Source of the DNA: Acanthamoeba sp. SK_2022b
Lineage: Eukaryota > Discosea > Longamoebia > Acanthamoebidae
DNA length: 64,000 nt
NCBI GenBank assembly: GCA_027943245.1
Contig: JANDJZ010000045.1
Coordinates: forward strand, 145,397 to 209,396
Reading direction: 5' to 3'
A program made the position numbers and the translations under genes. Positions within the stretch are counted from its first letter, which is position 1; each line of letters starts with the position of its first letter. Below, one piece after another: positions 54,629-64,000 of the stretch. The notes under the pieces are model-generated. The model was not told where the DNA came from and ran no database searches. It saw only the letters and a program-made list of their open reading frames with translations.

Positions 54629-54881
54629 CTTCGTTCTTTTCTGGCTTTTCCTTTTGTAGTTCTTTAGGGGGCTTTACGATTTTCTGCCCGCGCAAGCCTT
54701 GCCATCGGCGCCAAGTACTTACTTGCACAATGTTACGACTGTGCTCGGCAACGTGGGACTGGTGGAAGCAATAGGAGCATAAGGGTTATCTACATCTCCA
54801 CAAAAGGGATGGGCTATCATGATCATGCTGAGGCGGTCACGAATGTCGATGAGAGGTGGTTGTTGGTGCTGAAAGTTGGGC

Positions 54882-55792
54882 TTAGTTGTAGATGATCAAC
54901 AAAATGATACCAACGATCAGGGCCAGCAGTATCTGTGGCATGATCAAGTCAGCAACTCTACATACCACCACCACAACACCATCACACAACCACCACAATA
55001 CCACCACCACCACAACACGCGTACACCTAGTGTGAGGAAGACGTACGAGGCAGCAGACAGCAAGAACGATGGTCCAAAAAAGGTTCCGTCTCCTCTCGAG
55101 GCACTTCTGCTTGGCAGCCACCCGTGAGAAGAGGGAACCTTGCTCCTTGAGCTTGTCCGTGGACTCGACCATGTCCTCGATCTTGCCTTCTCGCACTAGC
55201 AGCCTGTCGAGGTTGTCTAGCGCCACCTTCTTCACATCTTCCACTTTGCCCTGTATCTTGGTGATCTTATCCACCTGCGCTGGGTCCGAGAAGCGCCTCT
55301 GCACCCACATTCCCCATCACGTCAGTGAAAAGGGAGAGCACGGGGAACTGCGAGGTGAGGGAGAAGGCGGCACCATCTCGTTCTGGGTGAAGCGCTCAAA
55401 GTTGGCTATGTTCTGTTTGTCCTCGTAGCCGCCGCGCTCGTACTCAGCCTTGAGGGCAGCGAGGAAGTCAAAGGCCACTCTGCCCTTTAGCTCCCCGGCC
55501 TTGCCCGCACACAGGTAGACCACGGCGTCGACCGTCATAACGTTGAAGATGTATCTGCACGAGAGCAAAGCACTCCTATGCGTTAGGTCACAGGTGGCTT
55601 GGTGGTAATAGCAACACTGCACAATCCTGAAGCCACTACATACCCCTTGTCCTCGTAAGACTTCTTTCCATCGTCTCGGTTATCTATCCTCTTGGCGATG
55701 CTGCGTGCGGTCTCAAGAGGGTCACCCTCTACCGCCGAGACCTCTGTGGTCCTTCCGTCCTCCTCCACCACAATAGTCACGCCGATTGTCAT
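54882..55792 (-). CDS. R-SNARE, longin/VAMP7-like
   Basis: Membrane-fusion SNARE on the endosomal/lysosomal route in known relatives. On the minus strand, the N-terminal part (MTIGVTIVVEEDGR.., then YIFNVMTVDAVVYLCAG and RVAFDFLAALKAEYE) fits a longin-type fold. The SNARE motif follows: DPAQVDKITKIQGKVEDVKK and LDNLDRLLVREGKIEDMVES, with the central arginine of R-SNAREs, then the linker KQKCLERRRNLFW and a membrane anchor (TIVLAV, joined across an intron to ILLALIVGIILLIIYN), after which the protein ends. This tail-anchored layout is standard. The first 30 residues deviate from canonical longin domains, so VAMP7 orthology is not certain. Confidence 0.82.
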
Positions 55793-56230
55793 CTACTTAT
55801 TTGTGATTAAGATTCCGCTTCGATTAGTTCGCGTCAAGATGACTGCACAAACGTTGAAGAGATGGGGCAGCTCGCCAAGAGTCTATACGTTATCTTCAGG
55901 CGGGTAGGGGGTTGTAGCGTTACTCTGCCCCGCTCAGCTTCGGCGCTTTTATGGGTGCTCACGAAAAGGCACAGCCACACGCGGGTATCACGAGCCACGT
56001 CAGCCAGGGAAGTGGCGGGGGTAAATTTTTCGCGCGTTTTTCTGGCGCTGTTCTGTTGTGCGCCCACACGCGTACAGTGCCCCGGTGCCTTGGCGCCCAC
56101 ACCCGCGACGCTACCCCTGTGGGTGGTAGAGATGCTGGAAACTCAGTTGAAGGGATTGCATTTGTCCTTACACTTAAGAGGCAAATGCGTTGTCTCATGG
56201 CGCGAGCCTCTGGCTGCTGTGCGGGGCCTT
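55793..56230. other. Intergenic / R-SNARE promoter region
   Basis: 438 bp between tandem minus-strand genes. Plus-strand frames here lack domains and are not supported. Confidence 0.5.
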
Positions 56231-58234
56231 TCACTCCGCGACATTCCGGTCGGCGAGAGGCTTTGAGGCCACGGGCGACGAGGATGAGTCTGCGAAAGCT
56301 TCGCCCACGGCGGTCCTTCCCTTCTTGGTCCGCACGCGCACCACGGTGAAGCTGGTTCGGCTAAACTGGTGATGTCGAAGACACAATCTCCAAGCATGAG
56401 GGACGTCGATCGGTAGGGAGGGAATGCTGGGAATGGGAAAGTGTACCTTCTTGGGGTGGGGCGAGGGCTGCTTCGAGGGCCGGTAGGGCGAGGTGAGCAC
56501 CATGACGTTCTCCACGTTCTCCTTGTCCAGCTGGAGCAAAGGCACGGCGGGGCTCATCTGAGACAGCTCGCCAGCAGGACCCAGGGTGGGCGACGCAGTG
56601 CATACGAGCTTCTCCTTGCCAATTTCCTGAGTAGCACGACATATCCCCCCCCCCACCACAAATCATCAGCTCACTTAATCTCGTTGTAAGAGATCATCAA
56701 AATGGTGGTCGTGTACCTCGGCGATGCCGTCAAGCACGTTCTGTCCGACAGGAAGCGAGAATCTTTTCGCTCGAAGGGCCTGCAGGACGGTCTCCCGCGC
56801 CAGTTCCTCCGAGTCATACTCCTCTTCCTTGCGCTCCTCGCCATCGATCTCCTTCTCCCATTCCTCCACGCAGCCGTCCTCACCCTGGCGCCGTCTCTTT
56901 GACGGGGACTCGTGGAAGCTACGCGACATTCGCTTGAGTCGCTGTAGCAAGCCCTTGTCGGCGGCGTCCAACAGCTCCTCGGACTCACTGCGTCTCGTCG
57001 AAAACGAGCCAGACGACTCGAGCGGCTCCAGCATTGGTCGCACGGGGCGGTCGAGTGAGGTGAGGCTGGTCGGGTGGGCGATCATGAGCTCGACCACCTT
57101 GATGACGCCGTTGATGGCCTGCAGCTGGAGGAGGGTAGTGTCGGTCTGTGAACCCGAAGCGGCTGGCGAAGGCCACATGAGCGCTGGCCCGATCACCGTG
57201 GCCAGGTTGTGTGGTCCCATGCAGTTCTCTTTGCTATGTGTGGAGATCTGGACACATGCCGCCGCGTCGTTAGCGCAGACACACCCAAACGTACGAACGA
57301 TAGCAGGGCTCAAACCTCGTGGAGCAGGTCCAGGAGTTGGCGGAAGAGATGACAGTTGTCGTCGGGAAGCGCTGTGAGAATCTTGTTGATGTCCTCCACC
57401 CGAGCCTCTGCATCCTTGTCATCGTCTGAGGTCGGGAGTGAAGTGAGTGCAGCTGCGATTTTGGCCAAGCCAGTTTAAGTACCGGCTACGGCGAGGAGCT
57501 GCGGGTAAAGGTCGAAAGTGAGGAGGGGGGTGGGAAACTCTCGGAGGAAGAGTTTCAGCACGCCAGCGGCCTCGTGGCAGCCCGGGAAAAGCTCCTCGTC
57601 GTCCAGATTTATGCTCACAACACCTGCAGCAACACTCACGCACGTTGATGAGAGGCGCTTGACCAATGTGAGTTGGCCAGTGTAGGGCGGAGCCCGTACC
57701 CTGGTTGAAGCATTGCTTCAGTTTGGTGATAGACTCGTGGAAGCCGGACACACGGAAGATGCCCTCAGTAGTAATGCCGCCTGTAGAGGGAGCTGATGAG
57801 GAAGACTGACGCTAGCTGGTGTGATGACGTGTCAAAAAAGGAGGGGCGCATACCTTTGGCACGCAGGAAGGCAATGGAAGCGGACACGATAAAGGGCACA
57901 GCGGGGTTGTATGTCCAGGTAGCCGGGGTGTAGCCGCCCCTCATTAGCCGGAGGCGCTGCTCCATCATGACTTCAGTTAGCGGCTTGCCGAACACAGTCT
58001 CATCGCTCCGTTCACCGCGAGGAGACGACGAAATCTGCGCAAAGGCCTCTGTCATGCGGCTCCTCGCCTTCTTCATCCTCTTTGACAAACTCGAGGACAG
58101 CACAGTTCTCTTCCTCTGCCAACCGTGTTGGAAAGCATTTCAGCAACCATTAGGGTGCTAATTCACCCTCACAAAATAATAACACACCACAATACCTTGT
58201 TTGGTGAGGTTTCAGTTGATAGGGTAGGCTCCAT
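56231..58234 (-). CDS. RhoGAP-domain protein
   Basis: Stimulates GTP hydrolysis by a Rho-family GTPase. The start at 58234 (MEPTLSTETSPNK) splices in phase to RKRTVLSSSLSKRMKK. The RhoGAP domain follows: VFGKPLTEVMM, VPFIVSASIAFLRAKG, GITTEGIFRVSG (the catalytic-arginine finger GIFRVSG, near 57765-57740), ELFPGCHEAAGVLKLFLREF, PTPLLTF, LPDDNCHLFRQLLDLLHE, and NCMGPHNLATVIGPALMWP (conserved N and P of the domain). The C-terminal third is charged and Ser/Pro-rich, including basic SPSKRRRQGE; the last intron (PKK to FSRTSFTVVRVRTKKG) keeps phase. All key RhoGAP residues visible appear intact. The same window also encodes a RhoGEF on the same strand, 24 kb away. Confidence 0.88.
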
Positions 58235-58468
58235 TATTTAGATGACTCGCCAGCTAATCGGGGCAGTGCTTAATGCAGGTCGATGTCGTGATAACGTTAT
58301 GTTGGTTTGCGCGTGTCCCCAAGCTGCGCGCCAAATCTGCGGCGGTAATAACGGTACTGCATTCCGGAGATACCAAAGAAATATAAAACTTCGGATTGCT
58401 TTTCTAGGAAAACGGCCTTCACGCACAAAAGAAACTGGTTAGGGAGCCGTTAATTATCAAGCTCAACA

Positions 58469-59789
58469 ATGGCCGACAAGAAGAAGGACAAGGTTAAGGC
58501 GGCTCCTGATGGCGAAGGTACCCACGCTTTAAATTGTTTGATGATTTTATATTTCTTACGACGTCTTCACCACAGCCAAGAAAATAATTCTTGACTACTT
58601 AAAGCAGGTACGCACTTCAAACATAACGTAATCTCAGTGCGCAATTTGTGTTCATTATATCAAATTTTTATGTCAAAAAAAAAAAAAAAAATTAAATTAC
58701 TCACTCCCACGCAGCAAAATCGTCCCTTCAACGCGGTGATGCTGTTCGAAAACCTGCACGGGGCCGTGAAGAAGTCACAAGCGGTCAAGCTCATGGCCGA
58801 CCTGGCGGTCGCTGGCAAATTGGTCGAGAAGCTCAAGGGCAAACAAAAGATCTACTGGGCCACGCAGGCACCCACCACCTTCGTCTCGTCCTTCTTCTGC
58901 CAGCCTTGGTTTGCTGATAGAACAGCGCGTGCAGGAGGGACTTGTCATCGCTGATGCCAAGGGTCTGGCCAAGCTCGACAAGGAGATTGAAAGTCTGAGG
59001 CAGGAGAAGAAGGCCATCGCCGGTGAGCTGGGCGAAATAGGCGGCCGTACGGTTACTCCGAGGGCCCTTCATCGCGGCTCTGGGTTGTGCTAGCTGACCC
59101 TCTGTTGTTGTTACTGCTGTTGGCAGGCATCTCGTCACTGAACAACGCCCTCACCAACGAGGAAGCTGATGCCGAGATCGAGCGGCTGACTGAGGAGGTA
59201 CCCCCTCGCCTCTTCAATCTCCCGGAGTCATGTGAGGGCAACTCATGCGAAGGGGACCTCTCCTCTGCGGTATAGAATGCCGAATTGGAAACCAAGCTCG
59301 GCCGGTTGCGCGGCGGAGCGAAGCTGGTCTCGAAAGCAGACAAGGAAAAGGCCGAGAAGCAGTACGAGCTTGTGCGGGTGCGTGTCATGGTCCATGCTGA
59401 GGTTCTCGGTTTGCTCAAATACACGGCCCACGCACACTCACCCACCCACCCCTCTCATTCATTCGTTCGTTTAGATGGAGTGGCGCAAGCGCAAGAGGAT
59501 GGTATGGCCACCAACGCTTGGGGTCGTCGTTTGCTTGTGCTCACCCTTTACTCTTGTTTCTCTTGTGTGCAGTGCATGGACGTCGTGAAGCAAGTCGGGG
59601 AGGGAGCGGGCAAAAAGGACAAGGAGATAATGGTACGGGCTCCGCAATGTGTGATTCCAAATCAACGCCCGACACCTCACGTCGCGTGGTGTTTACTAGG
59701 AGGAGGTTGAGCTGGAGGGAGATGATGACGCTGGAGTCGACCTTGCTGCCGAGACGAGGACCGCAAAAAGGAGGAAGATCGGCGACTAA
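58469..59789 (+). CDS. HOP2 / TBPIP homologous-pairing protein
   Basis: HOP2 with MND1 helps DMC1/RAD51 pair homologous chromosomes in meiosis. The gene is split into short exons: MADKKKDKVKAAPDGE; AKKIILDYLKQ; QNRPFNAVMLFENLHGAVKK with VKLMADLAVAGKLVEKLKGK and QKIYWATQ (the winged-helix N-terminal domain, as in family members: QNRPY..VF.NL...GK.K.Y); a leucine-zipper-like helix (GLAKLDKEIESLRQEKKAI); NAELETKLGRLRGG; MEWRKRKRM; CMDVVKQVGEG; and EEVELEGDDDAGVDLA ending KRRKIGD. The final exon (59702-59789) was read in phase to its TAA. Order and size fit HOP2. The start is supported by the context and a basic leader. Confidence 0.87.
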
Positions 59790-60422
59790 CACCTCCTCTC
59801 CTGTACAGTAACGTTGCCGTTCAGCTCCTGTACTGGCAGTTGCTCTTGCCTCAGGCCAACCGTCACAAGGGGCTGGGGTTGTGCAAATCTAACCTCATAT
59901 CCACAACACAAAATGACCACCATTTTTGTGCCTCCACTTAATGCTTATAGGTGTGAAGGCCATCAGCACTACATGCTCATACATGACCAGATGGCAGGTT
60001 GTCATGTGATGTTGGAGGTCTTCTTGGCATTTCTCTCTGCTCTGCCATCATGTACATGAATGCTATGCTCATGCACCTCTGTCACCACAAAAATGCCTAC
60101 CATCTGGGCATGTATGCATACAATGCTCATAACCTAGTGTTCAAGGAAATGAGACAGTGACTCCTTTTTGGGCAAGTTTTGTGAGATGTACACCCAGAAA
60201 GGCTCACAAGCTGTGCATACAACCAGATTGAGTGCCATCTGTAGTGAAAGAGGTGCAGGACAAGCAGCAAGATTGCTGGCATGACAATCACCACCATGCA
60301 TCAGCAAGCCAGGTGATACACCTGACAACCAACTGCTTTTCAGATTATATTCCTCGCCTCCAAGCCCTCCCTCCAGTTGCACTCCACACTAAGAGAAACA
60401 CTGGGTGCATACCAGAGAGGGC
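59790..60422. other. Spacer between HOP2 and the DIRS-like element
   Basis: About 630 bp, AT-richer and CG-poor like other transposon-associated tracts. No gene or repeat could be supported; it may hold the 3' terminal part of the retroelement. Confidence 0.45.
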
Positions 60423-60915
60423 TTAGAAACCCATTCTGGCTGATGTCCCCAGTGCAGCCACCTCCCTGGCGCGAAGGTAACATTCCACAGTGTCACTGCA
60501 CCATCCACCAATGGCCATAATCTGCTCCTTGCTGAGCCCTCCTTCCATGGCCGCAGTGGCACCACCTATATGTAGCAAATGTGAAGTCACATTGACCTGC
60601 AGCCCAGCCGCTGCCACCAGTGTCTGCACACAGACGTGATTGCACTTGTAGTCATTGGCCCACCACCCATACTCAGAAACACCAGGTCACCCTCTGCACC
60701 GCCCCACTGTGCAGACCAAAGTCGTCACAGCTGCACTGGGCACCAAGGCTGACTGGTGGGCTCAACAAACACCTTGTGGCCCCTCGCCAGTTGATTGGTC
60801 TTGGATTGTCACACCCACACAGCCAGTCTCATCCCATTGTCACACACATCCATGAACTGCAGCACCATGAGCTTGCTCACTCTACACATGGTGTGAAGCC
60901 CAAGCGCCACCAGGC
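60423..60915 (-). pseudogene. DIRS tyrosine recombinase, C-terminal part
   Basis: Reads across stops as RVSKLMVLQFMD, then a SKTNQLARGHKV block, SVCRHWWQRLGCR, and an open last segment with VTSHLLHIGGATAAMEGGLS, IMAIGGWCSDTVECYLRARE. This is the H-x-x-R / GGW-S / Tyr order of the recombinase active site. The second catalytic arginine of HxxR is a histidine here (SHLLH), consistent with decay; the terminal tyrosine is retained. Confidence 0.75.
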
Positions 60916-61299
60916 AGGCGTCTCAGAGCATCACGCCTGGCCACCAACCTTCATACACCTCCACCCACATTTGCAATGCAGCCACTGGAAAGGGGGCACG
61001 CACCACCCACACTGCATCCTTGGCAGCTTCTCACTCCACGCTGTCCACCAGGAGAGCCAATTGCCTGCTGTGGTCAATGTCAATGCCTGCCACCGCCTGC
61101 TTGAAAGCCACCACCATGATAGCCTGACACACAACACTGCCTCGCCCATGCTCATGTAGGTCACACACAAAGAGCAGCAATGGTATGTAGAACATGTCAA
61201 GGCAGCCTGAGCCAACTCACACAGACCGCTTCTAGTCCTGCTCAGCTCCACCAGCCAGTCCATTGTGAGCCATCCACCCAGAAAGCTGCCCATGTCAGC

Positions 61300-62300
61300 C
61301 TCCAATTGCAGCCCAGTTTGAAGCGGCCTGATGGACTTGACTGCCACCTCATAGGCTGCCCCCAAGGTTAACGACTGCACTGTGATCACCTTCAACATGG
61401 GCCACCACCCCTGCGCCTCCCATTGCAGCGCCACCAGGATGCCCACCACCACCCACTCAACCAGGTGCTGAATTGTTCTCACATAGGCTCCCATGGGTGG
61501 CACCAGCAGATTCACTGAGCCTGTCCAGCTCTGTGAGAACATGTTGACCACCTCTGGCCCATCCTCAAAGTTCATTGAATTGAAATGTTCCACTTCCAAT
61601 TCACATGGCTCACAAAGTGATCTACGTCCCAGCCACTGCGCCACTCCCAGATCCTCTGTGTTGCAGCTGTGGAGAGCTCCCAATCATCCATGCTCAAGAG
61701 CACGTCTGCCACTTGGTTCTGTGTTGCACCAGGTCACCAAGAACACCCAAGCACCCAGCTGGTCCAGCATCATCCACACCCATCATGTGATGTAGGTCAT
61801 CCACTGGCTCCAGCCACCACCGTCATGGAGGTAGGCCACCACCATTCCATTGTTGGACTGGAACTCAACCTGCTGTCATGCCATCCTGTCTGTGTAGACC
61901 GTCCCTGCCAGTGCTGCCAGGTCCCTCCTCATCTGCCATTGACCGTCATTCTACTAGCACAGTTGCTTGATCTCCTCCAGCTTCTTCTCCAGTTTATGGA
62001 ACTCACCCTTGTCCAGGTCCACAATCAGGCCCAGGACCTCTGTAGCCTGCTTTGGCTCCCAGCAGCCCTTTGATTCCTCCCACAGCCACCTGAGCCACTG
62101 CAGTAAAGGGCCCATGAGCTGCTCCTGAACACTGCACAGCTCCTCTGGTGACTGTGCCATAACAATGAAGTCGTCCAGGTATGTTGATATGAAGACTCCC
62201 TGCCACCGCCACTCCACCAGCATGCACCTCACCACTTTGGTGAAGACCCATGGCTAGATCTCTTGTCCTTAAGCTCTTTGACAAATGATCCTGGAACTGC
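61300..62300 (-). pseudogene. DIRS reverse transcriptase / RNase H region
   Basis: Reads PWVFTKVVRCMLVEWRWQG then FISTYLDDFIVMAQSPEEL (RT motif C, YxDD), VLGLIVDLDKGEFHK (the following FLG-type strand), and after a stop near 61954 continues with FNSMNFEDGPEVVNMFSQSW and VNLLVPPMGAYVRTI, similar to the D-x-F...W...NW..PP block seen after RNase H in DIRS/Ngaro elements. Frameshifts and stops separate the pieces. Confidence 0.72.
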
Positions 62301-63190
62301 TGCAATCTCACTGGCTGTGTCCCAGCCCTCCTGGTTGCCAATGTAGACCATCGCCACACATAGCTTGACCAGTTGTAGTACAGCCTTGTGCGCCGTATGC
62401 AAATCTTCCAAGTCCACCCAATCCACCTCCAACATGATGTGGCCAACTTGCTGCAAGAAGTCATACTCCTTCTGGTTCCTGGCCACCTTCATCTCCATCA
62501 CCAGCCACATGCATTTCGCTGCCTCCTGGCGCCAGGAGCAACTGACTCCCTGAGCTAGCTTATGAATCAGGCCACCATCCACGCCACGTCCTTGGACTGC
62601 TTGCCAACAGCCACCCTTGCCTGTGACTGGATTGCACTCAACCACTCAAAGTCCTCCCTGAGGAATGCCCTCCTGGAGCTGACACCACTGCTTGACCTGC
62701 TGGTCCACTCCTCCCTCCTCTACTGGAGAGCCCATAGCCAATTCCCCAGCAATAACACGCTCCAATGCCCACCTAGACTTGTCCAGCACCTCAAGGTAAT
62801 CTGGAGCATCCTCATTGTCATGAGCTGGCCATCCACCATTGTTGTCCTCACCTTTGCAGGTGCCATCAGCACCATGCCTGGTCCTGCTGGCAGAGCTGCC
62901 ATCATCGCTGCGCCATGCAAGGACCCAACTCACTATGTTGTCATGCCACTTAGTGCCCACCAAGCCAACATCAGCCTGGGTGCACAGCTCCCTCAAGCGG
63001 GTGAGCTTCAGCCCCAGGAGGATGTCCATGGACACCTTGCACAAAAAACGCCTTGCACTGTCTGCCTTTTCGCCCATGCTGTTGTCTACTTGTCTGCATG
63101 TGTGTATGTGTGTGTGTGTCCTAAGGCACCGTCGTGTCACGATAAGAGAGAAAAAACATACTGCCTCCATCACACTGCCTCCCTAAAAGG

Positions 63191-63756
63191 CCTCCATCCT
63201 CCACTCACCAATGTCCACATCAGAACCCTTGGCGTTTCTCTCCCTTCACTGTGGGCTCTTCGGCTTGGAATAAAGTCCATTCTTGTGCCTGCTGGTGCAG
63301 AACTTCCAAAAAAAGCTGACATCACACCACCAGCTGAATGTCAACACTTTGGACATACAATCACTTGATATTGCCATTTGAAAATGGACAGCTTAATGTA
63401 GGTAAATGAGCACTTTAGGACTGCATGTGCATTCACAATGAAAAAACAACCTAAAAATGGAAGATATAGTGTTATGTGTGTGTGTTTCTCATAGTACATA
63501 CCCAGATGATGAATTGGATGCACTATCATCTATGTGTGCAGAGGTGTATTAGGACTATGTATGAGCAGGATGGCATCATGCCAAGGCTGTGCATGTGCCT
63601 GGACAGTGGTCTCAGGCAACAGGCTTGAACAGAGTGTTCAGAAAAAAGTACCAATGTCACTTTTTAACAAAATGGCTGTACATGACCCAAGGTGAACCCA
63701 TGCTTATTCTGTACATTTGCAAATGTGACTTTTTCACAATCAACCTTTTTCTGGTA
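63191..63756. other. AT-rich sequence, 5' side of the retroelement
   Basis: No ORF of note. Contains a short (GT) run near 63474-63484. It may belong to the element's 5' untranslated or terminal region. Confidence 0.4.
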
Positions 63757-63994
63757 AAAGGGCATCTATGCATTTTGTACATTTTAAGATATCACTTTTT
63801 CATCATAATAGATCTTCACCCACAAGAAGTGTTGAACTGCTGTGCATTGGTTCTTCCACCCCAGCCCAGAGATGTATATTTTAGGTGAAAGGTATGCCCA
63901 GATTGCCTATCTGTGCACAGATCTTTACCAAATTTGATCTGTAACATGTGCAAAACAGGCATGTCATCACAAAATCACTCAGACCTGATGTGCA
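63757..63994 (-). repeat. Dispersed repeat, copy 2
   Basis: The reverse complement matches 7851-8072 in the tRNA island along its length with substitutions and indels (an insertion of about 20 bp near GTGATGACATGCC relative to copy 1). Its position 5' of the DIRS-like element suggests it may be that element's terminal repeat. Confidence 0.85.
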
Positions 63995-64000
63995 TGGGTA

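Larger units (their letters stand above)
60423..63190 (-). mobile_element. DIRS-like retrotransposon (RT + tyrosine recombinase), decayed
   Basis: On the minus strand the order is a gag-like/N-terminal region (about 63170-62650), reverse transcriptase with YLDD (62181-62170), RNase H/connection region (about 61680-61300), and a tyrosine recombinase C-terminal domain (about 60915-60423). RT plus tyrosine recombinase, with no DDE integrase, is diagnostic of the DIRS order of retrotransposons. Reading shifts between frames and contains stops, so the copy is inactive. Ends are not defined. Confidence 0.8.

Noticed and set aside
55862..56349. Plus-strand 130-codon frames between the R-SNARE and RhoGAP genes
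   Set aside because: Mostly promoter DNA and antisense of the RhoGAP last exon; no recognised domain.

Overview
The window looks like nuclear DNA of a free-living amoebozoan, most likely Acanthamoeba or a close relative (inference; no search was run). The reasons are GC-rich, tightly packed genes on both strands, many short GT-AG introns (about 50-130 bp), tRNA genes with no encoded CCA and T-run pol III terminators, and a gene mix of Rho regulators, MORN, ankyrin/F-box and PAS proteins, SNARE traffic factors and a linker-histone protein. About 22 protein genes, five tRNA genes and at least three transposon families can be supported. Splice phases were summed for several models (382-aa methyltransferase, 388-aa SAM synthetase, 647-aa BRF-like, 523-aa H15, 1279-aa chromo/SANT, 204-aa ML, 132-aa monooxygenase) and close without a frameshift.

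Layout. 1-6656: a PB1-PAS-PAS-PAS protein (5' end outside the window), a CCCH/SAM-methyltransferase-like protein and, convergent, the CCA-adding enzyme. 6764-9171: a tRNA island (three identical elongator Met, one Gly, one Glu) with two copies of a ~143-bp inverted-repeat element bracketing one tRNA-Met. 9270-11599: an LYR protein and S-adenosylmethionine synthetase. 11692-14230: an apparently intact Mutator-like (MULE) transposon with 57-bp terminal inverted repeats and a perfect 9-bp target-site duplication. 14313-23232: a TFIIIB/BRF-like factor, a membrane protein, phosphopantetheine adenylyltransferase, a linker-histone-domain protein and a paraoxonase-like enzyme. 23233-25178: a gene-poor, AT-richer island with a hairpin element. 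25179-39505: an antibiotic-biosynthesis-monooxygenase-like protein, a RhoGEF-MORN protein, a chromo-barrel/SANT protein and an unusual fusion of a ubiquitin-binding UBP zinc finger to an ADP-ribosylglycohydrolase. 39979-42126: a decayed Tc1/mariner element. 42572-59789: an orphan gene, an F-box/ankyrin gene, an ML-domain secreted protein, a phospholipid N-methyltransferase, AVL9, a coiled-coil protein, an R-SNARE, a RhoGAP and the meiotic factor HOP2. 60423-64000: a decayed DIRS-like retrotransposon and a dispersed repeat shared with the tRNA island.

How the genes relate. There are no operons. Functional themes do recur: tRNA production and maturation (tRNA genes, the BRF-like TFIIIB factor, CCA-adding enzyme), SAM metabolism (SAM synthetase, phospholipid methyltransferase, methyltransferase-like protein), Rho signalling (one GEF, one GAP), and membrane lipid/traffic (ML, PEMT, AVL9, R-SNARE). 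Neighbourhood should not be read as co-regulation. The most unusual items are the UBP-finger/ADP-ribosylhydrolase fusion, the MULE with intact ends, the inverted-repeat elements around tRNA-Met and the DIRS-like tyrosine-recombinase element.
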